A stretch of 36,698 bases of DNA from Rhodobacteraceae bacterium PARR1. GTDB lineage: Bacteria > Pseudomonadota > Alphaproteobacteria > Rhodobacterales > Rhodobacteraceae. The stretch is from assembly GCA_002256185.1 (NCBI GenBank), contig NKIT01000023.1:1-36698 (forward strand), in the 5' to 3' direction. The translations under genes and the position numbers were made by a program. Under the pieces are notes generated by a model. The model had not been told where the DNA came from. It saw nothing but the letters and a program-made list of their open reading frames with translations, and did not search any database. Of this stretch, positions 7,232-16,022 are shown piece after piece. Each line of letters begins with the position of its first letter. Position 1 is the first letter of the stretch.

Positions 7232-9346
7232 TCAGTTGCGGGCGAAAACGCGGGCGGGATCGGTGCGGGCGATGCGCAGGGTCGGCCACAGGACGGCAGC
7301 CAGAACGACCATCAGTGTCGCCAGCGCGATGATCGGCGCATGGGACCAGACGGGCTGGAACAAAAGCTCGATCCGCTGATTGGTCGACTCGCCCGACAGG
7401 TCCGCCGCGACCCGCGCACTTTCGGTCAGATGCGCCATCAGCGCCGATGTCAGCCGGTCCGCCAAGGCAAAGCCTGCCAGCATGCCCGCGATGGTCAGGG
7501 TCAGAATCCCGATCACCTCGGTCGCCAGCACATCGCCGCGCCGCATGCCCAAGACGCGCGACAGGGCGAGTTCGCCTTCACGCAGACGGGCCGAGATGAC
7601 GATGTTGGTGAACAGAACCAGCGCCACCACGCCCGACACCAGCGCCAGCAGGGGCGCGACGATGCCAAAGGCGGCGGATTTCAAGTCCAGCACCCAAAGG
7701 TATTTCCAGATCTCAGCCTCGGGCCGGAAGCCTTGGCGCGACAGGTCCGCGATGCGCGGCACCACGTTGTCAATGTCGCGCAGGTAGATGTGCAGCATGT
7801 CCTGCCATGGCCATTCGGTCAGCGCCGACAGGTCCGCGCCCTGCTCCCATGCGGAATGGTCGGCGGTCAGCGGCAGCGCCAGCTTTCCGGTGCGGTCACG
7901 CTTGATGGCGTCCAGTGCAACCAGCAATTGGTTCGGCAGGTAGAATTGCCGATCGCCCTCGCCCTTCAGGATCACGCCGGTGATGGTCAGCACCAGTGGT
8001 TCCTTGCCCACCTCTTTGCCGGTCCGGCCAAAGCGCGGCACCGCAGCGGCAAGGCGTTTGCCGACAAAACCCTGCCAATCGGTGCCGTCGCCCGCATCGG
8101 GCAGACCGAATACATCCACCAGAAAATCCGTGGTGGCGATCATGTCCAGCGTCTGGGAGTCCTTTGCGAACCCCTGCCCCGCGACAAAGCGGAACAGCCC
8201 GAGTTCCGGGTCATCCGCATGCAGGCCCAGCGTCGGGAAGGGGCGACCCTTCGCCTCGGCCGTGCCGTCTTCGCCCAAGATAGTCAGCGTCGTCGCCCGC
8301 CGCGCGGTCACGGCGGATACATCCGGGGCTTGCGCCAGTTCGGCCTGTAGGGGGAAGCGGTCATCCTTGGCCATATCCGCCTTGCGCGGTTTCAGCGTCA
8401 GACGTGTCAGGCGCGACCCATCGGCAATGGTCTGTTCGGTAAAGGCATCCAAGCCCGCGACAAGCGAGGTGAAAATCGCCACCTGCGCCGTTCCTGCCAC
8501 CAGCGCGATCAACGTCAGCAGCGCAAACAGCGGCCGCCGCATCAGATCGCGCCACGCGCCCAACACCAGCCGTCGCGCACCAAGGCGCGGCCACCAGCCA
8601 CCCAAGCGTGCCGGTTCGGGCTTGGGTTGCACCGGGGCGGCGTGTTGCGTGGCATCCCCGCCCAAGTCCTGCAAACGCCCGTCTTTCAACAGAAACTGCC
8701 GCCCGATGTCGAAAAACACATCGTCATGGCTGACAACAACCACCGTCGCGCCCGCGCGGTGCAGCGCCTGCAACCGCGCCACGACCTGCTGTTTTGACGC
8801 CTCATCCAGACTGGCGGTCGGCTCATCGGCAAGGATCAACGCCGGTTGCCGGATCATCGCCCGTGCAAGCGCCGCGCGTTGGCGTTGCCCGCCGGATGCG
8901 GCAGCGGGGGACAGGTCCAGCACCCCGGCGGCAATCTCTTCGGGGCGAAAGGCAAAGGCCACCGCTTCGGCCTTGCGCGCGGCGGCCTCTGTCGCCTCCA
9001 GCCGGGCAAAGACCAAGGGCAGCGCGATGTTTTCGCCCAAACTCAGGTGCGGCAGCAATCGCCCGTCCTGAAACACAAAGCCAATCCCCGCCATCAGCCA
9101 TTCATCGCGGTTCGCATCCGACAGCGCCGCGACATCGGTCCCGGCCATGCGAAAGCTGCCGTCATGGCCCGCGTCCAACAGCCCAAGGATGCGCAAAAGC
9201 GTGGTCTTGCCCGCCCCGCTTTGCCCCCGGATCACCGTGAATGTGCCGCGCGGGATGGTCAGGTCAATGCCATCCAGCACCGCAACCGCGCCCTGCGGTC
9301 CGGCAAAACGGCGGCCAAGGCCGCGAAGGTCGATCAGGTTCTCCAA
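7232..9346 (-). CDS. MacB-like ABC transporter, fused ATPase and FtsX-type permease
   Basis: The product has 704 residues. The likely start is TTG at 9346, with GAGG about 10 bases upstream, 14 bases after the VWA gene stop. The N-terminal ATPase has Walker A GQSGAGKTT (41-49), signature SGGQRQR (151-157), Walker B LILADEPTASLD and H-loop SHDD. A linker rich in Pro and Lys leads to a membrane helix at about 272-297, a large periplasmic domain (about 300-555), and three C-terminal helices including AAFGIVAPLLALVSGVVALV. This is the MacB/LolCDE topology, which couples ATP hydrolysis to extraction or export of molecules from the periplasmic side rather than pumping across the membrane. No adaptor gene adjoins it; one lies at 16023 in the neighbouring plus-strand operon. 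It is the last gene of the sapC operon. Confidence 0.9.
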   Translation of the reverse strand: MENLIDLRGLGRRFAGPQGAVAVLDGIDLTIPRGTFTVIRGQSGAGKTTLLRILGLLDAGHDGSFRMAGTDVAALSDANRDEWLMAGIGFVFQDGRLLPHLSLGENIALPLVFARLEATEAAARKAEAVAFAFRPEEIAAGVLDLSPAAASGGQRQRAALARAMIRQPALILADEPTASLDEASKQQVVARLQALHRAGATVVVVSHDDVFFDIGRQFLLKDGRLQDLGGDATQHAAPVQPKPEPARLGGWWPRLGARRLVLGAWRDLMRRPLFALLTLIALVAGTAQVAIFTSLVAGLDAFTEQTIADGSRLTRLTLKPRKADMAKDDRFPLQAELAQAPDVSAVTARRATTLTILGEDGTAEAKGRPFPTLGLHADDPELGLFRFVAGQGFAKDSQTLDMIATTDFLVDVFGLPDAGDGTDWQGFVGKRLAAAVPRFGRTGKEVGKEPLVLTITGVILKGEGDRQFYLPNQLLVALDAIKRDRTGKLALPLTADHSAWEQGADLSALTEWPWQDMLHIYLRDIDNVVPRIADLSRQGFRPEAEIWKYLWVLDLKSAAFGIVAPLLALVSGVVALVLFTNIVISARLREGELALSRVLGMRRGDVLATEVIGILTLTIAGMLAGFALADRLTSALMAHLTESARVAADLSGESTNQRIELLFQPVWSHAPIIALATLMVVLAAVLWPTLRIARTDPARVFARN

Positions 9347-9360
9347 CGATCCGACCTCGC

Positions 9361-11196
9361 TTATGGCAAGGCCGTGATGGGCATCCAGACGGCCTCGCCC
9401 GAGTCAAATTCGGCCATACGTGCGTTCAGGAACGCATCCAACCCCGCCGCGCCATCCTGCAACCGCTTGGCAAAGCTGGCGCGTTCACCGGGGGTCAGCG
9501 CATCGAGGTATTCAAGGTTGAACTCCAAAAGCCCCGACTTGAACTTGACCCCCAACTGCCGTTGCAGCGTTTCGGCGATGGTCTCGGCAGGGTCCACCTC
9601 TTCGCCCGCGATGGCCGCCAAGGATTGCGCAACCGACCGATGCAGCGATTCCGAATCCACCCCGGTCACGGACAGCACCGACATGAGGTTGATCAACTCC
9701 AGCAGCGTATCTTTGCTGATCTGGACGTTGGGTTCCATCAAGTCGGGCGTTTCGATCATGAAACCGGGCTGCACGAGGATGCCATCCTCACCCTTGGCGA
9801 TGTTAAAGGCGATCCCGGCTTCGCGCAGGCGTTCCAGCTTTTCGCCGTCGATCACCTCAAGCGGGATGGCGGCGGCACCGTCGAAGTCATAGATTTTGCC
9901 GACAACTTCGCGCCCCGCGTCGATTTCCTTGGTGGTGCGTTCTTGCAAGACGGTGGAAAGTGCGCCTGCGACGGCGGTGGAATCCACGCCCTCATTCCAC
10001 GGCACAAACTCGCCTGAGGTCTCATTGGCAAGCGACGACAGCACCTGCGTCAGCATCTGCCCCGCTTTCGGCCCCGCCTGCACGGAAATGACCGGCACGC
10101 CTTCTTCGAACAGCCCGCGCGCCACGCCGATGGCGTCGATGCCTGCGGGGATGCGTTCGTCCAAGGCGCTGGTCGTCGCGGGTTTGGCGTCATCGTTCAG
10201 CACGGCCACGACGATCTTTTTCCCGGCATCGGCAGGCCAATCGTAAAGCTGCGCCGCATATTGCACGGCGTCGAGCACGGGTTCCGCATCATCGCCGCCG
10301 CCCGACATCGACACCGCCGCCTTTTCCAGCGCGGCAGAGGCTTCGGCCAGCGGCACGGCGGGCACAGCCTCCAGCGGGATGGGATCTCCGGCGTCGCGGT
10401 AGAACACAAAGCCGATCCGCAGGGCTTGGATGGTTTCGGGCGGCAGGGTGTCAATGGCATCGGCCAGACTGATGGCAACGGCCTTGGCAAAGCCCTCCAT
10501 CGACCCGGTCGCATCAAAGGCGATGACTATGGTGGCAGAGGTCAGCGCCCGCGCCGCCGCATCCACCGCGCCATCCTTTAGCACAACGGCATCCGTCGAA
10601 CGGATCGCGGCGGGCAGCAGCACGTCGAAATAGCGCCGCTCTGCCCGGCCCAGCAACTTGCCCTCATCCGAGGCGAGAACCGGATAGGGACGCGCGCCCT
10701 TTTCCCGGCGCAGGGTGGCGTCGATGTTTTCGCGGAAGGTCGGGGGGTTGGTCTTGTCATCCCCGGTTTCCATGAACTTCAAAAGCGCGTCGCGATTGTC
10801 CCATGCTGCAATCTCTGGCCGTTCGCCAAGGAAGGCGAGGTCAGAGAACGACAGCCCCTCTGCCGTGGGCCATTCGTATATCTGATCTTTGCGGACATAG
10901 CCGGTCAGGCCGGTTTCAGCCTCTGCCACCGACAGCGCGGCAAGGTCGGTCACGCGCAGGGCATCGCCGTCTTCGCAGATGACGTAATAGGGCTTCATCA
11001 GTTCCAGCGTAAAGACCGTCTCGGTCCCGCCCGCCTCGGCCATCGCTGTGATGCGGTCAGAGCCCGCAACGACCTTGCGGAAGAAGCCATCCTCGGTCCG
11101 TGCCATCTGGTCGGCGGTGCAGGCAAAGGCCGTCTGGGCCAGCATGCCAAGGCAAAGCGCCCCAAGTGCGGAAGTTGTCTTGATCTTCACCGTCAT
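9361..11196 (-). CDS. Periplasmic VWA-domain protein with N-terminal SH3-like domain
   Basis: The product has 611 residues with a signal peptide cleaved near AFACT. An SH3-like region is suggested at about residues 60-110 (YYVICEDGDALRVTDL, then TGYVRKDQIYEWP). A VWA domain starts at about 220: ATIVIAFDATGSMEGF contains a complete metal-binding MIDAS motif (D228, T230, S232), and KKIVVAVLNDDAKP follows. The C-terminal third is helical. VWA domains bind protein partners through a bound metal ion. The start codon overlaps the stop of the P-loop kinase gene (ATGA), and the ABC transporter gene follows after 14 bases, so it probably serves that transporter in the periplasm. The order of its domains resembles that of the coiled-coil protein encoded at 16861-19851. 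Confidence 0.85.
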   Translation of the reverse strand: MTVKIKTTSALGALCLGMLAQTAFACTADQMARTEDGFFRKVVAGSDRITAMAEAGGTETVFTLELMKPYYVICEDGDALRVTDLAALSVAEAETGLTGYVRKDQIYEWPTAEGLSFSDLAFLGERPEIAAWDNRDALLKFMETGDDKTNPPTFRENIDATLRREKGARPYPVLASDEGKLLGRAERRYFDVLLPAAIRSTDAVVLKDGAVDAAARALTSATIVIAFDATGSMEGFAKAVAISLADAIDTLPPETIQALRIGFVFYRDAGDPIPLEAVPAVPLAEASAALEKAAVSMSGGGDDAEPVLDAVQYAAQLYDWPADAGKKIVVAVLNDDAKPATTSALDERIPAGIDAIGVARGLFEEGVPVISVQAGPKAGQMLTQVLSSLANETSGEFVPWNEGVDSTAVAGALSTVLQERTTKEIDAGREVVGKIYDFDGAAAIPLEVIDGEKLERLREAGIAFNIAKGEDGILVQPGFMIETPDLMEPNVQISKDTLLELINLMSVLSVTGVDSESLHRSVAQSLAAIAGEEVDPAETIAETLQRQLGVKFKSGLLEFNLEYLDALTPGERASFAKRLQDGAAGLDAFLNARMAEFDSGEAVWMPITALP

Positions 11197-11789
11197 CTCT
11201 CCGCCGTAAATCCTTGGCCCGTCGCCGTTAAACTGATCGCCGTTTGCACGATCCGCGCCACTTCGCTGTCCACCGCCGCCGGGGGCAGCATCCCGTTGAT
11301 CACATGATCGGCCCGCGCCCGGACGTTCGCCGCTTGCAGATCAAGGCAAGGGCGCACCAAGGCCTGATAGCCCTGCAAGAAACCGCCGATCCATCCGGCC
11401 ATTTCGTCAGCCCCGGACCAGTGGTCCGCGTTCAGTGCCGCATCCAGTTTGCGGCACAGGGCCACGTCGCGGTCCACGTCAAGCCACAGGGACAGGGTGA
11501 TCAGCGCGTCATGCGCGGGGGGCATCCGGCCCATCGGGGTTTCAAACACCACCGTCCCTTGGCGCGACAGGTCGCCCAGCACGGCATCCAATGCGGGGTC
11601 AAACATCGCCGCCACAGGCGCACCGCTGGCCAGCCACTGCTGCACCGTGGCGGGGTCAAGTTGGGTCAGGGTCTCAAAATCGTCAAAGGGCAGATGCACC
11701 GCCCCCAAGCGCCGCGCCAGAACGGCAGAGGCGCGGGATTTTCCTGCGCCGGGCACGCCACTGATCGCGATGACGGGATGGCGGGTCAT
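11193..11789 (-). CDS. P-loop kinase-like protein
   Basis: The product has 198 residues from the ATG at 11789, which overlaps the methyltransferase stop (ATGA). The N-terminus IAISGVPGAGKSRASAVLAR holds a Walker A motif (about residues 11-18), and LPFDDFETL resembles the substrate-binding Asp-Asp segment of small kinases. TVVFETPMG is the likely second core strand. Its size and motifs fit the nucleoside/shikimate/gluconate kinase-like superfamily of P-loop phosphotransferases, or a zeta-toxin-like kinase. No lid arginines could be assigned confidently. It would be cytoplasmic. Its place between a methyltransferase gene and a periplasmic VWA gene, overlapped at both ends, suggests a modification or regulatory step tied to the operon. 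The substrate is unknown. Confidence 0.8.
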   Translation of the reverse strand: MTRHPVIAISGVPGAGKSRASAVLARRLGAVHLPFDDFETLTQLDPATVQQWLASGAPVAAMFDPALDAVLGDLSRQGTVVFETPMGRMPPAHDALITLSLWLDVDRDVALCRKLDAALNADHWSGADEMAGWIGGFLQGYQALVRPCLDLQAANVRARADHVINGMLPPAAVDSEVARIVQTAISLTATGQGFTAER

Positions 11790-12787
11790 GCCGCCCTCGC
11801 CGTCAAGACGAACCAACCGCAGTCGATGTGGGTTTCGGTGACGGTGATCGACAGGCCCATACCCGCCAGCATGTCGATATAGGTCTGCGGATCGCGGTAG
11901 AACGGCGCAAAGACCAGATTGGCGTAATCCATCGCCGTGCCAGAGGTCATGCCCGCAAAACGCCCGCGTTCTGCGATGATGATCCGGCCTCCGGGGGCAA
12001 GGGCGGCACGTGCGCGCGCCAAGATGTCGGCGGCATCGTCCAACGGCCAATCATGCAGCACGGATTTGAACAGCACCACATCGGGCGCCCCGCCCGCCAC
12101 GCCGCGCCAATCATCCCGCCGCATGTCGCCGGGGGCAAAGGTCAGGCCGGGCACCGCGCCACGTTGTTCGCCAAGGGCGCAGACGGCAGGCAGGTCAAAC
12201 ACCACATGCAGCAGAGGGCGGATCACCGGGATCAACGCCCGCGCAAAGGCACCCGAATTGCCGCCCGGTTCCAGCACCAAAGACTCTGTCGGAATGTCGA
12301 TCAGCGGCACCAGCGCGGGCGCTTCCGCCCGCGTCAGGGTGGAGACATAATCCACCCAAGGTTTCGTCGCGGCCACGGCAGCGGCAGAGGTGTCGCGCGC
12401 TTGGGAATAGTCAAAAAGCGTGAAGGTTTCCGCCCGTTCCATAAAGGCCTCGGGATCAGACAGGATCAGGTCGCCATAAAGCGCCACATCCCGGATCGCG
12501 GATCGCAAAAAGGCCAGCCGCGCGGTCACGCCATCGGCATCGGCGGCCATCTCGGCGGCCAGAAAGGCCCGCCCCGCCGCTGCCCCGGCATCCGCACCGG
12601 TCAAGTGCGGCAGGAACAGCGCGGCTTCGGCCATCAGGCCGGGGTCAGCGTTCGGGTCGGATATGAGAAAACGCCCGGCGCCGTCCGGTCCCGGCCAGCC
12701 CTTTGCCAGCAAACGATCCAGAACCTGCACGCCGGGAATGTGGCCGGGCAGAACCTCTGCCCAGCCGATGTTTTGGTTTCCGGTCAC
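11786..12787 (-). CDS. SAM-dependent O-methyltransferase, methyltransferase-2 family
   Basis: The product has 333 residues from a GTG at 12787 that overlaps the sapC stop (GTGA). The frame is open upstream into sapC, but similarity starts here. The C-terminal catalytic domain shows the order of the plant/bacterial O-methyltransferase (acetylserotonin/hydroxyneurosporene) family: LVLEPGGNSGAFARAL (SAM-binding loop, with Glu-Pro-Gly-Gly in place of the usual Asp-hGly-Gly), VVFDLPAV, LTFAPGDMRRDDW, VVLFKSVLHDW and GGRIIIAERGRF. The HD of HDW is near where the catalytic His normally sits. The N-terminal 150 residues would form the dimerisation domain. It probably methylates a hydroxyl on a small molecule or a peptide-bound group. 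The neighbouring genes (sapC, kinase, MacB-like exporter) would suit production and export of a modified compound. Confidence 0.87.
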   Translation of the reverse strand: MTGNQNIGWAEVLPGHIPGVQVLDRLLAKGWPGPDGAGRFLISDPNADPGLMAEAALFLPHLTGADAGAAAGRAFLAAEMAADADGVTARLAFLRSAIRDVALYGDLILSDPEAFMERAETFTLFDYSQARDTSAAAVAATKPWVDYVSTLTRAEAPALVPLIDIPTESLVLEPGGNSGAFARALIPVIRPLLHVVFDLPAVCALGEQRGAVPGLTFAPGDMRRDDWRGVAGGAPDVVLFKSVLHDWPLDDAADILARARAALAPGGRIIIAERGRFAGMTSGTAMDYANLVFAPFYRDPQTYIDMLAGMGLSITVTETHIDCGWFVLTARAA

Positions 12788-13584
12788 TCGACCTCGGCCG
12801 GGGCGGGTGCCGCCTTGGCCTTGGACTTGAACGTGGCCGGAGCGGTTTCTTCGGCAGCCGGGGCAGCCGCAGGCACCGGGGCCTTGTCGGCCAGACGGGT
12901 GATGTTCTGCAACGAATGCAGATGCACGAAGCACAGCTCCAGCTCATCCGTCGCGAACATTTCCTTCAGCGCCTCTTCCGGGATCGCCTTCAGACGCTCG
13001 CGGTTGATGGTGGTGAAACCGTTCAGCGTGCCGGCGCGGCCATCAGCGGTGGTGAAACGCGCCTGTGCCGGTTCCAGCAGGTCCAGTGCCACCAGACGCT
13101 GGCAGAACAGGCGGGTGCGTTCGAACTGCGCCTGATACTGCTGCACGAAGGTCAGCATGGTTTGCAGATACTGCGTGCGGTTGCCGTCGGTGTCGAACAA
13201 ACGCTCGCCACGGCCTTCGCGGTTCAGGCCCGGATAGGTCTCATCGACGCACAGCGTGAAGTTGCCGCCATCCTGCGAGAACACGAAGGGATAACGACGC
13301 AGGAAGGCCGGCACATAGCCGCCCGTCCAGGCCCCTGCCGCATCGACGCACAGGTTCTGGCTGTCTTGCAGACCGAGGAGGACGGCCGGGAAGATCGCCT
13401 CGCCCTGACCCGCGAACACGATCGGATGATCGGGAACGGCGCTGGTGAATTCAGCCGCCAAAAGCGGAACCGAGTTCAGGTCGCGTGCAAAGTCAAAGGT
13501 GTCGAGCGCCTTGACCGAGACGTCACGATGCGCCTCGGAAGACAGGGGAACAACCCGCTCATAGATCAAAAGCTGTTTGGACAA
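12784..13584 (-). CDS. sapC: SapC family protein
   Basis: The product has 266 residues. The start is TTG at 13584, supported by a perfect AGGAGG ribosome site 6 bases upstream. It follows the SapC family along most of its length: VPLLAAEFTSAVPDHPIVF, GYVPAFLRRYPFVFS, LCVDE and GTLNGFTTINRERL, then a helical end and an Ala/Pro/Lys-rich tail. The founding SapC protein is encoded in the Campylobacter fetus surface-layer export locus, but its biochemical role is not settled, and in alphaproteobacteria sapC genes also sit beside TonB receptors and halogenases. Here it heads an operon with methyltransferase, kinase, VWA and ABC genes. A surface-protein or natural-product context is plausible given the giant RTX protein nearby. 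Confidence 0.92.
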   Translation of the reverse strand: MSKQLLIYERVVPLSSEAHRDVSVKALDTFDFARDLNSVPLLAAEFTSAVPDHPIVFAGQGEAIFPAVLLGLQDSQNLCVDAAGAWTGGYVPAFLRRYPFVFSQDGGNFTLCVDETYPGLNREGRGERLFDTDGNRTQYLQTMLTFVQQYQAQFERTRLFCQRLVALDLLEPAQARFTTADGRAGTLNGFTTINRERLKAIPEEALKEMFATDELELCFVHLHSLQNITRLADKAPVPAAAPAAEETAPATFKSKAKAAPAPAEVE

Positions 13585-13865
13585 TTCGGACCTCCTGTGT
13601 CCTGGTTCTTGGTCCGGCCATGATCTTGCCCGGTTCTGGGGCTGTTTCAGGGTCGGAAGTATCCCGCACGATCAAAGCTGCCGACCGGCGGTATTGCGGT
13701 TGTGCAGGCCATGCATCATGCCCTGTTGGCAAGAATACGGGCACCTGTCTAAGGCATGGTCTGCGCGGAAGATTGCATGAAGTTCCAGACCTTTGGATGG
13801 GTTTGGGTGGCGAAACATCCCAAAGTGTGGGCAATTGCCGCCGCCAAAATCCAAAGCGGTCCTGG
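13585..13865. other. Non-coding leader of the sapC operon
   Basis: The 281 bases between the EF-hand protein gene and sapC, both on the minus strand, hold no credible gene. This is the likely promoter region of the sapC operon. I could not find convincing -35/-10 boxes. An imperfect inverted repeat (CTTTGG near 13791, CCAAAG near 13820) and the palindromic ATGCAT at 13711-13716 are the only structures seen. Confidence 0.4.
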
Positions 13866-14729
13866 TCATGGCGGCGTTGGGGCGCTTGGCGCGGTGATAC
13901 CCGCGCGGATTGAGTCGGCGCTGGGGACGTTGGACAGAATCTGTTGCGTCAGCGCCGCAGCCGTCGGCGACGCTGCGGTTATCGTGCTGGTCAGTGACGC
14001 CGCATCGGGCGCATTGCCGGCCACATCGCTGCGAATTTGTTGCGCATCGACACCGCTGGAAATACCTGTCGGCACGTTGACGGTCAGGGGCGCGAAGGTG
14101 CCATCCGCACCGCCGGAAGTGGTCGCCGTCGCCGAAAGCGACAGGATACCAAGGCCCGCCATCGTCTCTTGCTGCACGCGCTTTTCGCCCCGCCGCTGCA
14201 TGCCTTCGCCGTCGGAGTTCAGCGAAAGGGTTTGTTCTTGCGATGCTACGCCACCGCTGCCAAGGGTCTGGCTTGCATCAAGGCGCAGGCCGCCAGTGGC
14301 AAACAGCGTCGTGGACTGTTGCGCAAAGCCGGGCTGGTCGGCGGTTCCCTCAAGCACGTCACGTTCCGCGCTGCCGGGCTTGGCATCCAGCGACGCAACG
14401 ATCAGCTTGCGCAAGGTTGCACGGCCCGGTTGGCCCAGCGTTTCGTCGGTTTCAAACACGCCATCGCCATCGGTGTCGCGGAACAGTTCGGCGTGGTCCA
14501 GCATCCGCCCTTCGGCGTCCAGCACAATCATCGCGAAATCCGTGCCCTTGCGGCCTTGGATGGCGAAGCCGCCGAAGATCCGCTCTGTCACGCGGACATC
14601 GCTGTAACCCGCCGTTTGCAGGCCATTGGCGACCGCAGCCACCGCCGTGGGCAGGGTCAATGCCCCCGCGCCGCCCAATCCAAGCCCCATCACCAGACCG
14701 CAGATCGTCGCGTGAATACGCCCAACCAT
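13866..14729 (-). CDS. Exported protein with PepSY-like start and EF-hand-like loop
   Basis: The product has 287 residues from the ATG at 14729, with GGGGA 7 bases upstream. A signal sequence occupies about the first 24 residues. The next section (LQTAGYSDVRVTERIFGGFA, then FAMIVLDAEGRMLDHAEL) has the strand-turn-strand look of a PepSY-type domain. It runs into DTDGDGVFETDE, which has every liganding position of a canonical EF-hand calcium loop. The C-terminal half is low complexity, rich in Ala, Ser, Thr and Gln, with no recognised domain. It is divergent from the radical SAM operon and upstream of sapC on the same strand. A periplasmic or secreted calcium-responsive protein is a fair guess, since a large calcium-binding protein is encoded nearby. 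Its function is unknown. Confidence 0.75.
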   Translation of the reverse strand: MVGRIHATICGLVMGLGLGGAGALTLPTAVAAVANGLQTAGYSDVRVTERIFGGFAIQGRKGTDFAMIVLDAEGRMLDHAELFRDTDGDGVFETDETLGQPGRATLRKLIVASLDAKPGSAERDVLEGTADQPGFAQQSTTLFATGGLRLDASQTLGSGGVASQEQTLSLNSDGEGMQRRGEKRVQQETMAGLGILSLSATATTSGGADGTFAPLTVNVPTGISSGVDAQQIRSDVAGNAPDAASLTSTITAASPTAAALTQQILSNVPSADSIRAGITAPSAPTPP

Positions 14730-14992
14730 TCTGAAATCCCCACCACAGAAAACCGCCCCGGTGCAGCGTTTGCGCCGGGGTCCATCCCCGTCAGCAAGGC
14801 CCCGTCGCGACGTTCAGCGCAATCTGACATATGGATACAGACCCATCCGAACCGGCGGACCGCACCACGACGAGGCGCTGCCCCCTTGTCGAAAGCGAGT
14901 CCGCCCGCCGATTGAAAGCCTTTTCCCGCTGGCCCGTTCGCGCCAAGGCTGGACGCAGCGGTGCAACCCTGTGCTGCACCGACCGGATAGAG
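14730..14992. promoter_or_regulatory. Divergent intergenic region between the EF-hand protein gene and the radical SAM operon
   Basis: These 263 bases separate two genes reading away from each other and must hold both promoters. A 6-bp inverted repeat CCCCGG/CCGGGG (14756-14761 and 14775-14780) lies close to the minus-strand gene start. No clear -35/-10 boxes were found. The short open frames here lack ribosome sites and are not called. Confidence 0.4.
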
Positions 14993-15985
14993 ATGACGAC
15001 GCCTGATGATCTGCTTTCACGGTTCCGCGTGGGAACAACCTCGCCGCTTGGCGGCGGGCAGAAACGCTTTGCCCTGCGCGATCATGACCGCTGGGTGTCT
15101 GTCACGATGGAATTCCGCTGCAACCTCGCCTGCACGCATTGTATGATCGAAGGCACGATGTCCCGCCTGACCCCGACGGAAGGCGCGGATTTTGACGCCG
15201 TGCTGGACCGCCAGCGCAGTGAAGGTCTGTGGGAAGGTCTGGTCCTGACCGGGGCCGAAGTGACGTTGCGCCGCGACCTGCCCGACATCGTGGCGCAGGC
15301 CAAGGCGGCGGGGTTCGCCCATATCCGCATCCAGACCCATGGCATGCAACTCCACCGGCGCGACTATCTGGATCGTCTGGTGGCGGCGGGGGCGGATGAA
15401 TTTTTCATTTCGGTCACCGCCGATTGCGCCGCGCGCCATGACGCCATCACCAAGGTCGCGGGATCATGGGACAAGATGCGCGCGGGGCTTGATCTGATCG
15501 AGGCGCATTATCCGGGTGTCGCTGTCACCACCAATACCGTCATCACGGCGGAAAGCGTGGATACCCTGCCCGGCGTGGTGGCGGCACTTTCGGGCTACAC
15601 GTGCGTCGTGCAGCACGAATTCTGGAACTTCTTTCCGATGGACCCGGTGGATCACAAATCCCTGTGCGGGCCGCTGGTCGATCTGATGCCCCCCCTGCGC
15701 CAAGCCATCGCCGCTGCCCGCGCCCTGGGCCGGTTGGTTGAGGTGAAGAATGTCCCCGAATGTCTGCTGGGCGACGACCGCCCCGCGTTGGTCAACACCC
15801 AGCCGATGTTAGTGATTGATCCCGATTTCTGGACCGGCTTTGACCGCAATGGCTTTCATTCCTGTCCGCATCGCGCGGTCTGTGCCTCGACCGAATGTCT
15901 GGGCCTGACCGCCGCCTATGTCAGCCGCTTTGGCGATGAACGCGGCCGCCTGACCCCCTTTGCCACGGCCCCCGGCCCGGTTTGA
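14993..15985 (+). CDS. Radical SAM enzyme with C-terminal Cys cluster
   Basis: The product has 330 residues from the ATG at 14993; an in-frame start at 14831 would add 54 poorly conserved-looking residues. EFRCNLACTHCMIEG carries the CxxxCxxC motif that binds the radical [4Fe-4S] cluster, and LVLTGAEVTLRRDL matches the GGE-like SAM-binding segment (here TGAE). The C-terminus has FHSCPHRAVCASTECLGL, a Cys-rich element resembling part of a SPASM/twitch auxiliary cluster. Enzymes of this architecture often modify peptides or proteins or act in cofactor synthesis. It is followed after 37 bases by an export adaptor gene, so its product or substrate may be exported. No short precursor peptide gene was identified. 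The specific reaction is unknown. Confidence 0.9.
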   Translation: MTTPDDLLSRFRVGTTSPLGGGQKRFALRDHDRWVSVTMEFRCNLACTHCMIEGTMSRLTPTEGADFDAVLDRQRSEGLWEGLVLTGAEVTLRRDLPDIVAQAKAAGFAHIRIQTHGMQLHRRDYLDRLVAAGADEFFISVTADCAARHDAITKVAGSWDKMRAGLDLIEAHYPGVAVTTNTVITAESVDTLPGVVAALSGYTCVVQHEFWNFFPMDPVDHKSLCGPLVDLMPPLRQAIAAARALGRLVEVKNVPECLLGDDRPALVNTQPMLVIDPDFWTGFDRNGFHSCPHRAVCASTECLGLTAAYVSRFGDERGRLTPFATAPGPV

Positions 15986-16022
15986 CCTATTGGCCGATCC
16001 CTTTTCTGATGGAGCTTTCCAG

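Noticed and set aside
11193-11789. Annotation of the P-loop protein as a specific kinase (shikimate, gluconate or zeta toxin)
   Set aside because: Only Walker A and general core strands are visible. No substrate-specific motif could be assigned, and there is no antitoxin gene alongside.
12703-13623. A 306-codon plus-strand frame opposite sapC
   Set aside because: SapC similarity and an AGGAGG site fix the minus strand as coding. The opposite frame has no support.
14730-14992. A hidden short precursor peptide gene for the radical SAM enzyme
   Set aside because: Short frames exist on both strands, but none has a ribosome site, a leader-core layout or a biased core sequence.
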